Shown one piece after another: positions 21,675 through 33,733 of a stretch of 64,000 nucleotides of DNA. The stretch comes from Phoronis australis (lineage: Eukaryota; Phoronida; Phoronidae): positions 36,578-100,577 of the forward strand of contig NMRA01000655.1 of assembly GCA_002633005.1 (NCBI GenBank). Direction: 5' to 3'. The notes below the pieces were generated by a model. That model saw only the letters and a list, made by a program, of their open reading frames with translations, was not told the DNA's origin and searched no databases. Position 1 is the stretch's first letter, and every line of letters starts with the position of its first letter. Position numbers and translations under genes: made by a program.

Positions 21675-22607
21675 GGAGGCAAATGTCGAGTCAACTGCCA
21701 TTTGTATAACCTGTAATGCTTAGTAGTGGTCAGCAATCACTATAAATAAGTACAAAGGCAAAACAATAGACCAATCAAAAATAAGGAAGTTGAAAAGAAG
21801 TTGAAATACGAATTGACTAGAAAAACAAGTAAAATTGTCAACAGAAAGATAAAAGGGCTCGGGCAGGAAATGAAGTTGATCATGAATACACATGTCCACT
21901 TACAGTGGCACTACGTGTCTCATAAAAATGCAAATAAACATGGTAATGAATTGTCGGACCACTGACTGTACATGTATACATTTCACGAATAATGAGGTAA
22001 AACCAATTTACAGGTTCGGACATCATTTCCATAAAATCCGTCAGCTGTTATGGGTCACATTGACCAAACATGCTTTGACACGTGTACAGTATTAATCAGA
22101 CGTTTTGAAAAGCATTATAGATGTCTACTCGCTCATCTTTCAAATTCTGTGTGTATGCAGTGCTATGTTATAATTCAAACTAAGTCAGAGATTCCAAAAA
22201 CACTTATTTCAAATGGGACTTTCGCGCACCCAAATGAAAACGTGGTTCAAGGTTGTCCCTGCCGGCCCCGAGTGGTAAGAATTCACGCGACCTTCGCTTA
22301 ATTTACTGCGCCAATGTCGCACTGGTGCACTCTTGAATGAACACCACAATTAACAGCGTCGTAATAAATCCATGGGCTGCACGGAAAGCTGGGTGTTTGT
22401 TTCTTCCAATGCCTCTTATCAATAATAAAGCCTTGACTTAAGCCCGTGTGATAATTCAAAACATAAATATGTCAAGTGTTGCAAATGTGAGGAATAACTA
22501 ATTATTCGATGGGAACTATACCAAAAAGTTTGTTTCCAATGTTATAGTTAATTGAGTCAACTTGGTTTTTGCTAAGAAAGAAATCATAACGATGATTTTC
22601 ACTACAG
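21675..22607. other. Intron, nothing recognised
   Basis: AT-rich DNA up to the acceptor at 22606-22607; no exon or repeat identified. Confidence 0.4.
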
Positions 22608-22730
22608 GCGTCGGAAGTACACCAGCTTTGAAGCGTATGCCGCTTGTTACAATGAAGTGAATGCTGCTAGAAGTAGAGACCTAGTAATTCCACATGTGCA
22701 AATGGACAGGAGAAAATTAGCTGACACTTG
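22608..22730 (+). CDS. KDZ-type transposase gene, exon 2
   Basis: The acceptor is cactacag and the donor ACTTG|gtacgt. The first base completes the Met codon left by exon 1, then RRKYTSFEAYAACYNEVNAA follows. The exon ends with TG, which the next exon completes to Trp. This corresponds to the SFE.Y...YN segment that follows the CxC5 cluster in KDZ proteins. There is no stop and phases agree on both sides. Confidence 0.6.
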
Positions 22731-23330
22731 GTACGTAAAAATGGGTTGGCCTCAGTTAAGGTACTGTACATGCAATAATTAACCTTCGTGAAGTCCTTTC
22801 GTGTTTCATGAAATAACTTCTTAGCTATTCTTTGAAAAAGTTTTAACTCAGACATGAGTTAAAAGATTACTCAGTTGTTTAAAATCGCTGCTCTTCCCTG
22901 TAAGAAAAATCATCAAAAAACTGTCGTTATGGCTCTCTCGACCACAGACAATATTGGAATTGTCTCAAAACACGTGTGTACTTGTGCATAAATGATGCGT
23001 AGAAAAAAGTTTTATAGCTACCACTGAAAAATGAAGAATCAGTTCTATACAAACTGTGGATCTCACTAAGGTTGACAAAGACAATTGCCTAAACCCGATC
23101 ATGGGCTTCTTATTTGTTATGAATGTTTCAGCACGAGTTTATGATTAGCTAAATTTCTTAACAAAACCTCGATTACTACAACAGTATAAAATTCCTTGGT
23201 AATTTTTTATAACTCAGTTGTCACATAATGTCGATCGTATAATTGCAGTTTCGATGCAAGCGCCTAGATAATTAGGGTATCATCCTTCAAAGTCCTCTTA
23301 TTGTTTCGCTTTGCCCAATTGCTTTTTCAG

Positions 23331-23506
23331 GTATAAATGGAAATTGCTGTACTGGCTGCACAGCATGGACAAACTGACTGAAATGTCACTGAGATTGGTC
23401 TCTGACACTCTCGATGTGACATTGGAACATTTCATAAATGACATCAGATCACATTTTGTGAAAAAGTGGTCGGGTCCATCTCATAAGGACAACTGCACAC
23501 ACGAGG
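23331..23506 (+). CDS. KDZ-type transposase gene, exon 3
   Basis: Located between ctttttcag and GAGG|gtaaac. It reads W YKWKLLYWLHSMDKLTEM, then VTLEHFINDIRSHFVKKWSG, and ends CTHEG, the first residues of the next cysteine cluster. Phases match exons 2 and 4 exactly. It is a helical segment without a known catalytic residue. Confidence 0.6.
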
Positions 23507-23740
23507 GTAAACTTTTAGGTTAAGTTGAAATAGAATACTTCACAAAACAATAATGCCTATTTAGATGAACACGGACTCTAAATGACCGCCACCACTGACC
23601 AGTTAGTACTTATAGTAACCAATTTTTTAAAACACTAACTACTTCTTTTGCTTGTTATTATAAAGTAAGACGAGTTACATAATGAGTATCCCAAACACCA
23701 GGTTCGATATATGTTTTAATTGCAGTTCTTGTCGTTCCAG

Positions 23741-23931
23741 GTTGCTCCAAGATGCTGGTTGTCGATGGCCACATGAAGGCAAGGCGAAATGTTTGTAATG
23801 TGCGAGAAAGTGCTTATGTCGACTCAGAGGAGTTAGGCAGTATCAGCATTGGATGCCCCAATACTCCTAAACTAGGTTCGATGTATTGTTCAGCACATGC
23901 CGATACTGCTGAGCATGACTCCGAAGTAAAG
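23741..23931 (+). CDS. KDZ-type transposase gene, exon 4 (CxC6-like cluster)
   Basis: Located between gtcgttccag and AAG|gtacag. It reads GCSKMLVVDGHMKARRNVC and, later, GCPNTPKLGSMYCSAH. This is the second cysteine cluster known from KDZ proteins (CxC6: C..lLV.DG..K..R..C ... GCp.tP..gs.fC..H). All the expected Cys and His residues are present. The DG of VVDG lies where the first catalytic acidic residue of the RNase H-like core could be, which I infer rather than know. Confidence 0.7.
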
Positions 23932-24177
23932 GTACAGTAAACTTGAAATGTCATCCAAGTTTCAACTACATACACTATGGCTACATGTATTGATGTCGTT
24001 GGTAATTACTGGCAGGATCCGACAAGAGAAAAACCATTCACAGCCTTCAAAATAACATGTCTGCATCATGCAAGGCCCCTGGAGCGGCATGTGTATTGTT
24101 TGCTCATCTTGGTGTAGGGTCTTTAATTCGTGCCTTTATTGACTATAAAACTACTCAACCACAGGAAATCAGCTTTT

Positions 24178-24232
24178 ATAATTGGCAACCACTTTTGGTG
24201 ATACATGATTGGCAACCACTTTTGGTGATAAC
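24178..24232. repeat. 26-bp tandem duplication
   Basis: The unit 'gattggcaaccacttttggt' plus GATA(A/C) occurs twice in a row inside the fourth intron of the KDZ-type gene. Confidence 0.7.
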
Positions 24233-25043
24233 CAAAATCCAAGCACAAATTTCGGTACTTCATCACTGTCTGCCTGTGGCTCCTGAAGTTCAGATTCCCA
24301 GTCGTACTGCGGAGCGCTTGTCCATTTTTGGTTGGACTTAAAACCCAACAACATTTTACAGCGCACTTAAATGTATTGTAGTCGGCTGAGTTAGGATGTT
24401 TAGGGTTGACTACGTTGTTTTGGAACAGAAGTAGCAGAGGAGTCATGCAATCATGCGCATGAGCACTTAACTTTATAAGCACGGATCACTGAATCATGCA
24501 CATAAACCTATCAATCGTGCATAAGGAGCTTTGGATCAAGCACACGAAGAACGACGAATACACAGTACGAACGCAATTGTAATGCACAATGGCACATACT
24601 CATAACAACGATTACCGGGCTATGACAATGGGCACCGACAGCCTGGTAATTCACTCGGACATATGATTAAGAGATTTGTGTGTATGGTTTGTGAGTAATG
24701 TTATATGTTCCTGCGCATGATATTATGGTCGTGCTTACCGGAAAGAGTCCGTTGAAAAAATGCCGTATTTTAATTTCGGTGTACCCTTTGTTACATTGAT
24801 TTTGTAACTAATTCATTATATGGGAATGAGTCTCTGATCTTGTTGCATTCACTGTGTGTCTGATTTTATAAATCCACACTATTTCAATGAAACTTTCCGT
24901 TATCAAAACCTTCAATTTCCATTACATTTCTCCACTAAGTGTTGACGTAATGCATTATCAACACTCTAGGGGAAGATTGCTTTATTAATTTGTAAGCAAC
25001 TTCATTACTTCTTGTTAAAAAGCAAAACAAACTTTTCTTCCAG

Positions 25044-25677
25044 AAGGCTGACAACGCAGAAGGAACCAAGAATATTCCTGTGGCATTTGGCACCAGACTT
25101 GGTAAGAAGAAAAGGCTGGACGTCTATGAAATGGACAAAGATGAAGAAGGAGATTTGAAATCGCTTACCTGTAAAACTACTAAAGACAAGTCAAGCACAA
25201 AAAAACAAGACAGCTGGTATTGTCGCAGCAGTGTACAACTGTGGTATTATAGCAAGTATCGATGAACTGTTTGGAAGTGAGAGCTTGTCTCAAGTTTACA
25301 ACTTTTTAATTGCTTTGTACAAAGAGTCCCAACACTTCTCCCCTCTTTTGGCGTATGACGACGCATGCCATCTACATAAATTCATTCACAATCCGAAGCG
25401 GTGTGAGGTCACTGAAAGTAGCAAGTTCTTAGTATCCCTCGTTTTAGTAGTAGACAAAATGCACTTTAAGAATCATGTGGACAAGTGGTGTCATGAGCAT
25501 GTTAATCCACATAAGGTGCCTGAGGTGGACGCTCTAAATACTGAGGCTTGTGAGCAGACGTTTGGTCACCTTGCAAGATATAAGCATGCTCTACGGCACA
25601 TGAATTATGGCCGATATAATTTGTTTTTGTTAACACTTGCCGATATGATGAACCACAGCAAACTTGAAACAGTCTGA
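25044..25677 (+). pseudogene. KDZ-type transposase gene, last exon with A-run frameshift
   Basis: After acceptor ttcttccag the frame reads IPVAFGTRLGKKKRLDVYEM, then TCKTTKDKSSTK. At a run of seven A (~25198-25206) the frame must shift by one base. The rest (AVYNCGIIASIDELFGSESL) is in the other frame, to TGA at 25677. The KDZ signature is clear: LLAYDDACHLHKF (Asp-Asp-Ala-Cys-His), KMHFKNHVDKWC, then EVDALNTEACEQTFGHLARY (the Glu of the acidic triad is expected in this Asn-Thr-Glu), and ALRHMNYGRYNLFLL. The single extra A is the only break found in five exons (19921-25677), so this copy is nearly complete. It could also be a base-call error. Confidence 0.75.
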
Positions 25678-27585
25678 CCATATGGCACTGCGACGGTGAA
25701 ATCACAACAATTTTGGACAAAATAAGTCGCAATATTTTAATTACAATGTCGTTGGTCATTTTTGAATGACAGCATTTTGAAAAACTGGTTTGTCTTCTGG
25801 CGTATTGCTGACGTTATGGAGCCAGTTTAGGCTTATTTCCGTGTCCAAACTACATCAAGCGACACGAGACGGCATCATGTAACATCCGAATAGTACAGCA
25901 TATAAACTTTAAACGTTATATCGCTGCTGGTATAGATCTTGCATATTTCACTTGTCAACCACATTGTTTCCTCAGTTGGTGAGATTTTACTGTAGTTATT
26001 TATGATGTTCCTGCTCCTACTGCAGAGAGCAAAGCGGACGTTGATTTTCTGACCAGTTAGACTAACGTGACGTCTTGAAGTGGCATGGTTAAATTCTGTT
26101 AAACCCCTTGATTTAAATATTGACTGTAGGTTGACGATGCATTGTCTCATTAAATTGTGAATATGCAAATGAAGTAATAACTTACAAACAATCCAGTGTA
26201 CTCAAAAGTGCCGAAACCATCCGATAAACAATTACCACGACAGTCTCGCGAAAGTCTCGTTATGCGAGACAATTTTTATGAAAATGAGTATGGTAACATT
26301 TCATGTTATCCTTATGAAACAAAGCACAGTTTTTATTATTTGTTTATAACAACATCAAATTACAATTTGGGATTACTTGAAATAACTAGGGCTTTTTATA
26401 TGTTCACGCATGTTTCTAAGTTTATCATTTATAGTGTTATCTTTAAAACCACAATTTCATTAAAATTGTTTCTTTTCCCCGATCATACATATAGTTATCC
26501 TGGAAGTCATTGGGTGGTGTTTGTTACAAATTTAGATATTCAGGATTTTAATGAGACATAATGTAGCCAATCATGGATGGATACTACATGTACGTACACC
26601 CCGAAGTCAGCTTCATGAAAGAAGAAATATTACTTCATGCTATTGTTTGATCTTATTTCTGTTACTGTCCACTTGTTTGGCATATAAGGGGTGTTTTACA
26701 GCAGCAGAAAAATAGAAAGGATTCAGTAACTTGATAACAAAACGATGTCTACCTTTATTGAAGCAAGATAGCAAGGTCACCTAATGATTAAATGACCGGG
26801 AAGTTTTCCTCTCTGGAACAAATTGGGTAAACCAAGAAAATATGCGTCATTAGCTGAAAGGTTTAACAACATCCCTATGACTTTATTCCTACATATGTTT
26901 GTATATAATTTCTTGCTTTTTAATCTCATCAGTGATTAGCATATGCGCTACTGTTGTTTTGTAGAATATATTTTGACTGTTGTGTAGCAAAGGTTCTAGT
27001 TATCAAGCTCTTACTCAGTTACAAATGCACTTATTGGGTTGTATTTTGTTTCAAGGTCACATAATTTCGAAATTAATCGTATGAGTGAGTGAAAATAACG
27101 CTTCCATTAAAACAGAAAATATATTTGACTGGCATAAGTTAGTTATCATTCAATGTACATCCTACACAATGATTCGCCACTTAGATTAACAATTTTTTTA
27201 AATTAAAAAAATAAACAATCATCATTTCTCGTGTGTGGTGTCAACCCTCATAGTTTTTCTAACTTAGGCACATTGCATTTTACATTGTGCCTATTGGTGA
27301 TAAGACTAAAAAGTTTATCACTTTTTCGTAGATTTGTTGATGCGTCGGCGCGCAAGTTTTATAGTTATTCTGGCTTCTGTCATGACCAACGGAAACGCAC
27401 AATTTACTCTTTTTATAGCTGTAGTTAACTTAAGCCTATTGCTCACTTTCTACGGCCCGATTTTAGTAGACTTCTAAATATTTCTACACATGACAGCTTT
27501 AGGAAGAAAATTTACCTACTGAAAAGGATTGCTTTCCTGTTTACACGAAAACAACTTTTAAATACAAATTGAATAAGCTGGGTTG
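25678..27585. other. No gene recognised
   Basis: AT-rich sequence after the KDZ stop. Open frames such as 26196-26561 are short and lack motifs. There is no clear transposon end. Confidence 0.4.
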
Positions 27586-30215
27586 AATACTAGTCAAAAT
27601 GCGTGTTCAGTGTCTTAAAAATTGTGAGCCTGTTCCTTACGTCACGTCTGTTGTCAGCCTTTCGTAAGGTAGCGCAGCATTTAGTGGGAATAGTTGAATT
27701 CGTTGAAATGCGTGTTCCGTGTCCCTAAAAGTCGTGAGCCTGTTGTTGGCGTCACGACTGTTATCAGCCCGTCCACAGGTGGCGCAGCGATTAGTGGGAA
27801 TAGTTGAATTAGTTGAAAAGCGTGTTCGGTGTCTCTAAGGTTGTGAACCTTTTGCTTACGTCATGTGTAATGTCAGCCCGGCCGCTGGTGGCGCTGCGAT
27901 TAGTGGGATTAGTTGAATTAGTTGAAAAGCGTGTTCGGTGTCTCTAAATTCGTGAGCCTGTTGTTGACGTCATTTCTGTTCTCAGTCCGTCGGCAGGTGG
28001 CGCAGCGATTAGTAGGAATAGTTGAATTAGTTGAAAAGCGTATTAGGTGTCTCTAAAGTCGTGAGCCTATGGCTGACGTCATGTCTTTTATCAGTCCGTC
28101 CGCAGGTGGCGCAGCGATTAGTGGGATTAGTTGAATTAGTTGAAATGCGTGTTTGGTGTCTCTAAAAGACTTTAGCTGACGTCATGTTTAATGTCAGCCC
28201 GGCCGCTGGTGGCGCGGCGATTAGTGGGATTAGTTGAATTAGTTGAAAAGCGTGCTCCGTGTCTCTAAATTCGTGAGCCTGTTGTTGACGTCATTTCTGT
28301 TGTCAGCCCGTCGGCAGGTGGCGCAGCGATTAGTGGGAATAGTTGAATTAGTTGAAAAGCGTATTAGATGTCTCTAAAGTCCTGAGGCTGTGGCTGACGT
28401 CGTGTCTTTTGCCAGTCCGTCCGCAGGTGGCGTGGCGATTAGTGGGATTAGTTGAATTAGTTGAAAAGCGTGCTCGGTGTCTCTAAATTCGTGAGCCTGT
28501 TGTTGACGTCATTTCTGTTCTCAGTCCGTCGGCAGGTGGCGCAGCGATTAGTAGGAATAGTTGAATTAGTTGAAAAGCGTATTAGGTGTCTCTAAAGCCC
28601 CATAAAGTCCTGAGCCTGTGGCTGACGTCATGTATTTTGTCAGCCCGGCCGCTGGTGGCGCGGCGATTAGTGGGATTAGTTGAATTAGTTGAAAAGCGTG
28701 CTCGGTGTCTCGAAAGTCGTGAGCCTGTTGTTGACGTCATTTCTGTTGTCAGCCCGTCGGCAGGTGGCGCAACGATTAGTGAGAATAGTTGAATTAGTTG
28801 AAAAGCGTATTAGATGTCTCTAAAGTCCTGAGCCTGTGGCTGACGTCATGTCTTTTGTCAGTCCGACCGCAGGTGGCGCAGCGATTAGTGGGATTAGTTG
28901 AATTAGTTGAAATGCGTGTTTGGTGTCTCTAAAAGACTTTTGCTGACGTCATGTTTAATGTCAGCCCGGCCGCTGGTGGCGCGGCGATTAGTGGGATTAG
29001 TTGAATTAGTTGAAAAGCGTGTTCCGTGTCTCTAAAGTCGTGAGCCTGTTGTTGACGTCATTTCTGTTGTCAGCCCGTCGGCAGGTGGCGCAGCGATTAC
29101 TGGGAATAGTTGAATTAGTTGAAAAGCGTATTAGGTGTATCTAAAGTCCTGAGCCTGTGGCTGACATCATGTATTTTGTCAGTCCGACCGCAGGTGGCGT
29201 GGCGATTAGTGGGATTAGTTGACTTAGTTGAAAAGCGTGCTCCGTGTCTCTAAAGTCGTGAGCCTGTTGTTGACGTCATTTCTGTTGTCAGCCCGTCGAC
29301 AGGTGGCGCAGCGATTAGTGGGAATAGTTGAATTAGTTGAAAAGCGTATTAGGTGTCTCTAAAGTCCTGAGCCTGTGGCTGACATCATGTATTTTGTCAG
29401 TCCGACCGCAGGTGGCGTGGCGATTAGTGGGATTAGTTGAATTAGTTGAAAAGCGTGTTTGGTGTCTCTAAACGCTTTTTCTGACCTCAGGTCTAATGTC
29501 ACCCCGGCCGCTGGGAGCGCAGCAATTAGGGGGATTAGTTGAATTAGTTGAAAAGCGTGCTCGGTGTCTCTAAAGTCGTGAGCCTGTTGTTGACGTCATT
29601 TCTGTTGTCAGCCCGTCGGCAGGTGGCGCAGCGGTTTGAACAGCGTATTACGTGTCTCTTAAGTCGTGAGCCTGTGACTGACGTCATGACTTTTGTCAGT
29701 CCGTTCGCAGGTGGCGCGGCGATTAGTGGGATTAGTTGAATTAGTTGAAAAGCGTGTTCGGTTTCTCTAAGGTTGTGAGCTTCTTGGTTACGTCATGTGT
29801 AATGTCAGCCCGGCCGCTGGTGGCGCGGCGATTAGTGGGATTAGTTGAATTAGTTGAAAAGCGTGCTCGGTGTCTCTAAGGTTGTGAGCTTCTTGGTTAC
29901 GTCATGTGTAATGTCAGCACGGCCGCTGGTGGCGCGGCGATTAGTGGGATTAGTTGAATTAGTTGAAAAACGTGTTCGGTGTCTCTAAGGTTGTTTGCTT
30001 ACGTCATGTGTATTGTCAGCCCGGCCGTTGGTGGCGCGGCGATTAGTGGGATTGGTTGAAAAGCGTGTTCGGTGCCTTTAAAGTTGTGAATTAGTTGAAA
30101 TGCTTGCTTGATGTTATTGAAATTGTGAGCCTTATGCTTTAGTCATATTTCTCATCAGCCTTTCCACAGGTGGCGCAGCGATTAGTAGGAATACCTGATA
30201 TTGTTGAAATGCATG
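27586..30215. repeat. ~109-bp minisatellite, about 24 units, with CRE and CTCF-like cores
   Basis: Each unit reads roughly GAATTAGTTGAAAAGCGTG, then a variable part with 'gtgtctctaaa' and 'gtgagcctg', then a TGACGTCAT box, then GTCAGyCCGkCsGC, then AGGTGGCGCAGCGATTAG and TGGGAATAG. Spacing is 109 bases in most cases, 102 in a shorter type. Three sub-types alternate. A carries 'ttgacgtcatttctg', B carries 'ctgacgtcatgtctt', and C carries 'gcccggccgctggtggcgcg'. Roughly a dozen units have an exact TGACGTCA palindrome and nearly all have GGTGGCG. Both edges decay gradually, as in arrays that grow by unequal exchange. There is no open frame through it. Confidence 0.9.
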
Positions 30216-31245
30216 TAAATGTCCCTTAAAATGTCAGCCAATCATGTGTGTTTTCTTCTTGCTAACAGGTGTTGCATCGATTGCAGGGTATTGTTACATA
30301 GGCTAATACGGGTGCTAAGTGTTCGGCAACCTACCCATGTGTGGCGCAATAGTAGATTGAAATATCTGACTTTGATAGGAACTTCAAGCTTATGTCTTAA
30401 AGATCATTCTTTGCACTTACATGCTTCAACGCCTCCTATTGCTAGTACTTATTAGAGCAAGAGAAAAAAGAAACATAGGGGGCACTGCAATTAGTTGAAC
30501 TACAGCTTCCTATCAATCGATTAGTAGGGCCCTACCAAAGATTCTGACATGACTCCAAATTTCTAAACAAAAAAACATTTAGTCTATGGATTATAAGCTA
30601 ATATTGGACAATGTAGATTATCATTTATTTGCAAAATATGTGAAAAACTAATGTACACTCACCTGTTTATTACTGTTAATTAACTAAATGCCCTGAGTCA
30701 AAACTCTGCCAAACTTTGTCACATTGTATGCCAGATTTTTTTGGCAATAATGTGGAACTTTTGTCATGATATTGTTCTTGAATTTTTGTCCTGGGATATG
30801 ATTTTGACAATTCTAGTTGCCAGCTCTTTCAGTCATAATAGACATGTATTCAGAATTCCAGGAAACAGTCAAAAGGTGCAAAATCGTTTCACGGAATTTA
30901 GGAAAAGTTATTCAGGATTGAAATGAATAGTAATGGAATGGACAGTTAGCCATCCTGATGTACTTTGTCAACCGCTTTATTTTGAACTACTGAATGTACT
31001 GGTGTCTGTGATGACAAATTCCAGGCCCAACGTGGTCTTGGTAACTTTTATTACACGACCACTGATACTCCTCTCCTCTGATTACCTTTTAATGGTGTAA
31101 TGCTGATGGGCTTAGGCATGGGATATTGCTTTTTTTTCATTCTGTCCATACGTTTGATGCAGCTCTTCATGATCTGACCAACTACAGGTTGCAGAAACCA
31201 AAAGCTTTGAATTGTGTATTACTAAACATAACAAGAAGATGACTG
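30216..31245. other. Decayed repeat edge, then nothing recognised
   Basis: To ~30540 faint traces of the minisatellite remain ('ttgcatcgattgcagg', 'caattagttgaac', 'gattagtagggccc'). Beyond that the DNA is AT-rich with no exon seen. Confidence 0.4.
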
Positions 31246-33362
31246 CTAAAAACATGCCAATCTAACAAGTAACATGTACCGACGGAGTGTAGTGGGAATA
31301 CATACCCTATCTGCTCTGAAAACAACACCATTGTAAGTAGCTAATTGATCTCTGCAATCCCAATAAGGTAATGCGATGTGAGGTACTTGTGACCTATGTT
31401 CTGGCCAACCATTCAAAATCAACTGCTCTACACACTGCAGTTCATCATCATAGCATGTTGCCATAGCAATTTTATCATGCATACAATGAGCTCATCATCC
31501 ATGATAGCATGTCATCACCATTGTGAGGTAATCTACTCAAACAATCAGGTAAACCAATAGTAGTACCTTTTTGTACACCAAATTGAATGAGTATGGTTGA
31601 AGTTTCAGCATCATTCTTTGAATTCTCATCGGAGACATGCCTATTGGCTTCTTAAACAAACTCTCTAAAGGCTTATGGTCTGATTCAATTGTGACTTCAG
31701 GCATACCGTAAATCAACTTGTGAAATCGAATACACCCAAAACATACAGCTAACATCTCTTTCTCTATTTGAGCATATCGCTCTTCTGTAGGTGTTAGCGC
31801 CCTAGCGGCATAAGCAACAATGCCATCATCCTGAATCACTGCTGCACCTAATCCCTTGGGTCTAGCGTCAACACTTAGTGTAATTGGTTTGTTGACATCG
31901 AAGTATTTTAATACAGGGGTGTTACACAAAGCTTCCTTGATACTTGAAAAAGCTTTCGATTCTACTTAGCCCCACTTCCATGAGCCTGAGAGCAATCAGT
32001 TGACTCAAGTTTGGGATAAATTTGGACACATATGAAATCACTCCCAATGCTGACTGCAGTTCTTGTTCATTGATTGGTTCTGGCATATTAACAATACCCT
32101 GAATTCTCTCTTAGGATGGTTTTACACCATCTGCGGTCAAAACATGACCCACGTAACTAACTTGGGGATGACTAATCTTAATCTTATTTAAATTCAATTT
32201 TAACCCTTGTTTTCTGGCTATCTCAAGTACAGCTGTGAGCCGTTCATCATGCTCTTGAGTTGTTTTTCCGTGAATCTGAATATCATCCATCACAATTTCT
32301 ACTCCCGAAATGTGATCAAACATATTTTGCATAGCCCTTTGATAAATTTCTGGGGAACATTTCAAGCCCATTGGCAATCTAAGATGCCTGTAACGCCCAA
32401 ATGGGGTATTAAATGCTGTATAGTAAGAACTTTGCTCACTCAGCCTGATTTGGTAATAACCCATGTTTGCATCAAGAACACTGAAAATTGTACTCCCATG
32501 TAATCTGGTTACAATATCATCAATTGAATTCATCGGGTGGTGTTCATACAAAATAGCCTTATTTAAGCTCGAGGGATCAATGCACAACCTACCGTAGCTC
32601 TATTATTGCATTTCCGAACTCATACTAAATAATGGAGACACCCAAGGTGTTGGCTTATGCAGTGACTTTCGCGATAATGCCACACCTTTCTAAATTGTCT
32701 AATTCCACTTTTACCTGCTCTCTGATAGCAGCGAGAACTGGTCTGGGAGGGTGAACTACTGGTGGTATCGACGAATCTACCTGAATATCGTATTCCCCTG
32801 GAATACACCCAATTGTTTCTTCAAATACATCACTGTTTTCTTACAAAACTGTCATGACTTGCATTTTGTTTCTTAGAGTCGACTTCAAACACTCTCTGGA
32901 CCACATTTAATATCACACTGTCATCACGACCTAACAAATCTACTTGTTTCCTGTTGTATAGTACAAGAAACTCTAGCATATGTCTTTCATTCTTATAATC
33001 CGCTGTCGGTACAATTTTACCATATGCTTGCTGTGGTTTGCCATGAATACCATTTATCATAACATTTGCTGTGTTTCAACAAGAGTTCCCTACCTAACTT
33101 TCTGAGTGTAGCTAGTGACAATACGTTGCAACCTGCAAACGTATCAATTGCTAAGGATAAGTTTGACTTACCAACTTGTACAGTGACATTCCAATCATCA
33201 GAATTTGTACATGCATAATTTGAATTGATACCAAACACATCTTTAAAATTGCATTGATCCATCATATTTGCCATTTTGTCCTCCTCTGTTCTGTGTGTGT
33301 GTCCTCGGTGATTCCGACCACGATTGCCTCTGTAATGCCCTCTAGATTGTCCTCTTCTCTGT
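31246..33362 (-). mobile_element. Decayed Ty3-type LTR retrotransposon gag-pol, cut by N block
   Basis: Read on the minus strand from 33362 in pieces. First comes an Arg/Gly-rich stretch (QRRGQSRGHYRGNRGR) as found after gag zinc knuckles. An aspartic protease site follows, IDTFAGCNVLS, where DTGA is usual, so the Gly is replaced. Then come a linker with stops, reverse transcriptase (IDPSSLNKAI, IFSVLDANMGYYQI, PFGRYRHLRLPMGL, VMDDIQIHG) and RNase H (LSVDARPKGLGAAVIQ, then EKEMLAVCFG). Last is the start of the spacer before integrase (WDCRDQLATYNGVVF, RADRVCIP). Several stops and frame changes break it, and no LTR was found. The 5' part continues into the unsequenced block. Confidence 0.85.
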
Positions 33363-33733
33363 NNNNNNNNNNNNNNNNNNNNNNNNNNNNNNNNNNNNNN
33401 NNNNNNNNNNNNNNNNNNNNNNNNNNNNNNNNNNNNNNNNNNNNNNNNNNNNNNNNNNNNNNNNNNNNNNNNNNNNNNNNNNNNNNNNNNNNNNNNNNNN
33501 NNNNNNNNNNNNNNNNNNNNNNNNNNNNNNNNNNNNNNNNNNNNNNNNNNNNNNNNNNNNNNNNNNNNNNNNNNNNNNNNNNNNNNNNNNNNNNNNNNNN
33601 NNNNNNNNNNNNNNNNNNNNNNNNNNNNNNNNNNNNNNNNNNNNNNNNNNNNNNNNNNNNNNNNNNNNNNNNNNNNNNNNNNNNNNNNNNNNNNNNNNNN
33701 NNNNNNNNNNNNNNNNNNNNNNNNNNNNNNNNN
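33363..33733. other. Assembly gap (371 N)
   Basis: Unknown bases between the retrotransposon on the left and an inverted Helitron-like fragment on the right. The true distance is not known. Confidence 0.99.

Noticed and set aside
28586-29739. Short plus ORFs in the minisatellite
   Set aside because: They arise from the repeat itself and are not kept from unit to unit.
27586-30215. Array considered as CRISPR
   Set aside because: Units are contiguous and similar along their whole length, with no unique spacers, in an animal genome.
32207-32503. Plus-strand ORF inside the retrotransposon
   Set aside because: Antisense to reverse transcriptase, which has clear motifs on the minus strand.
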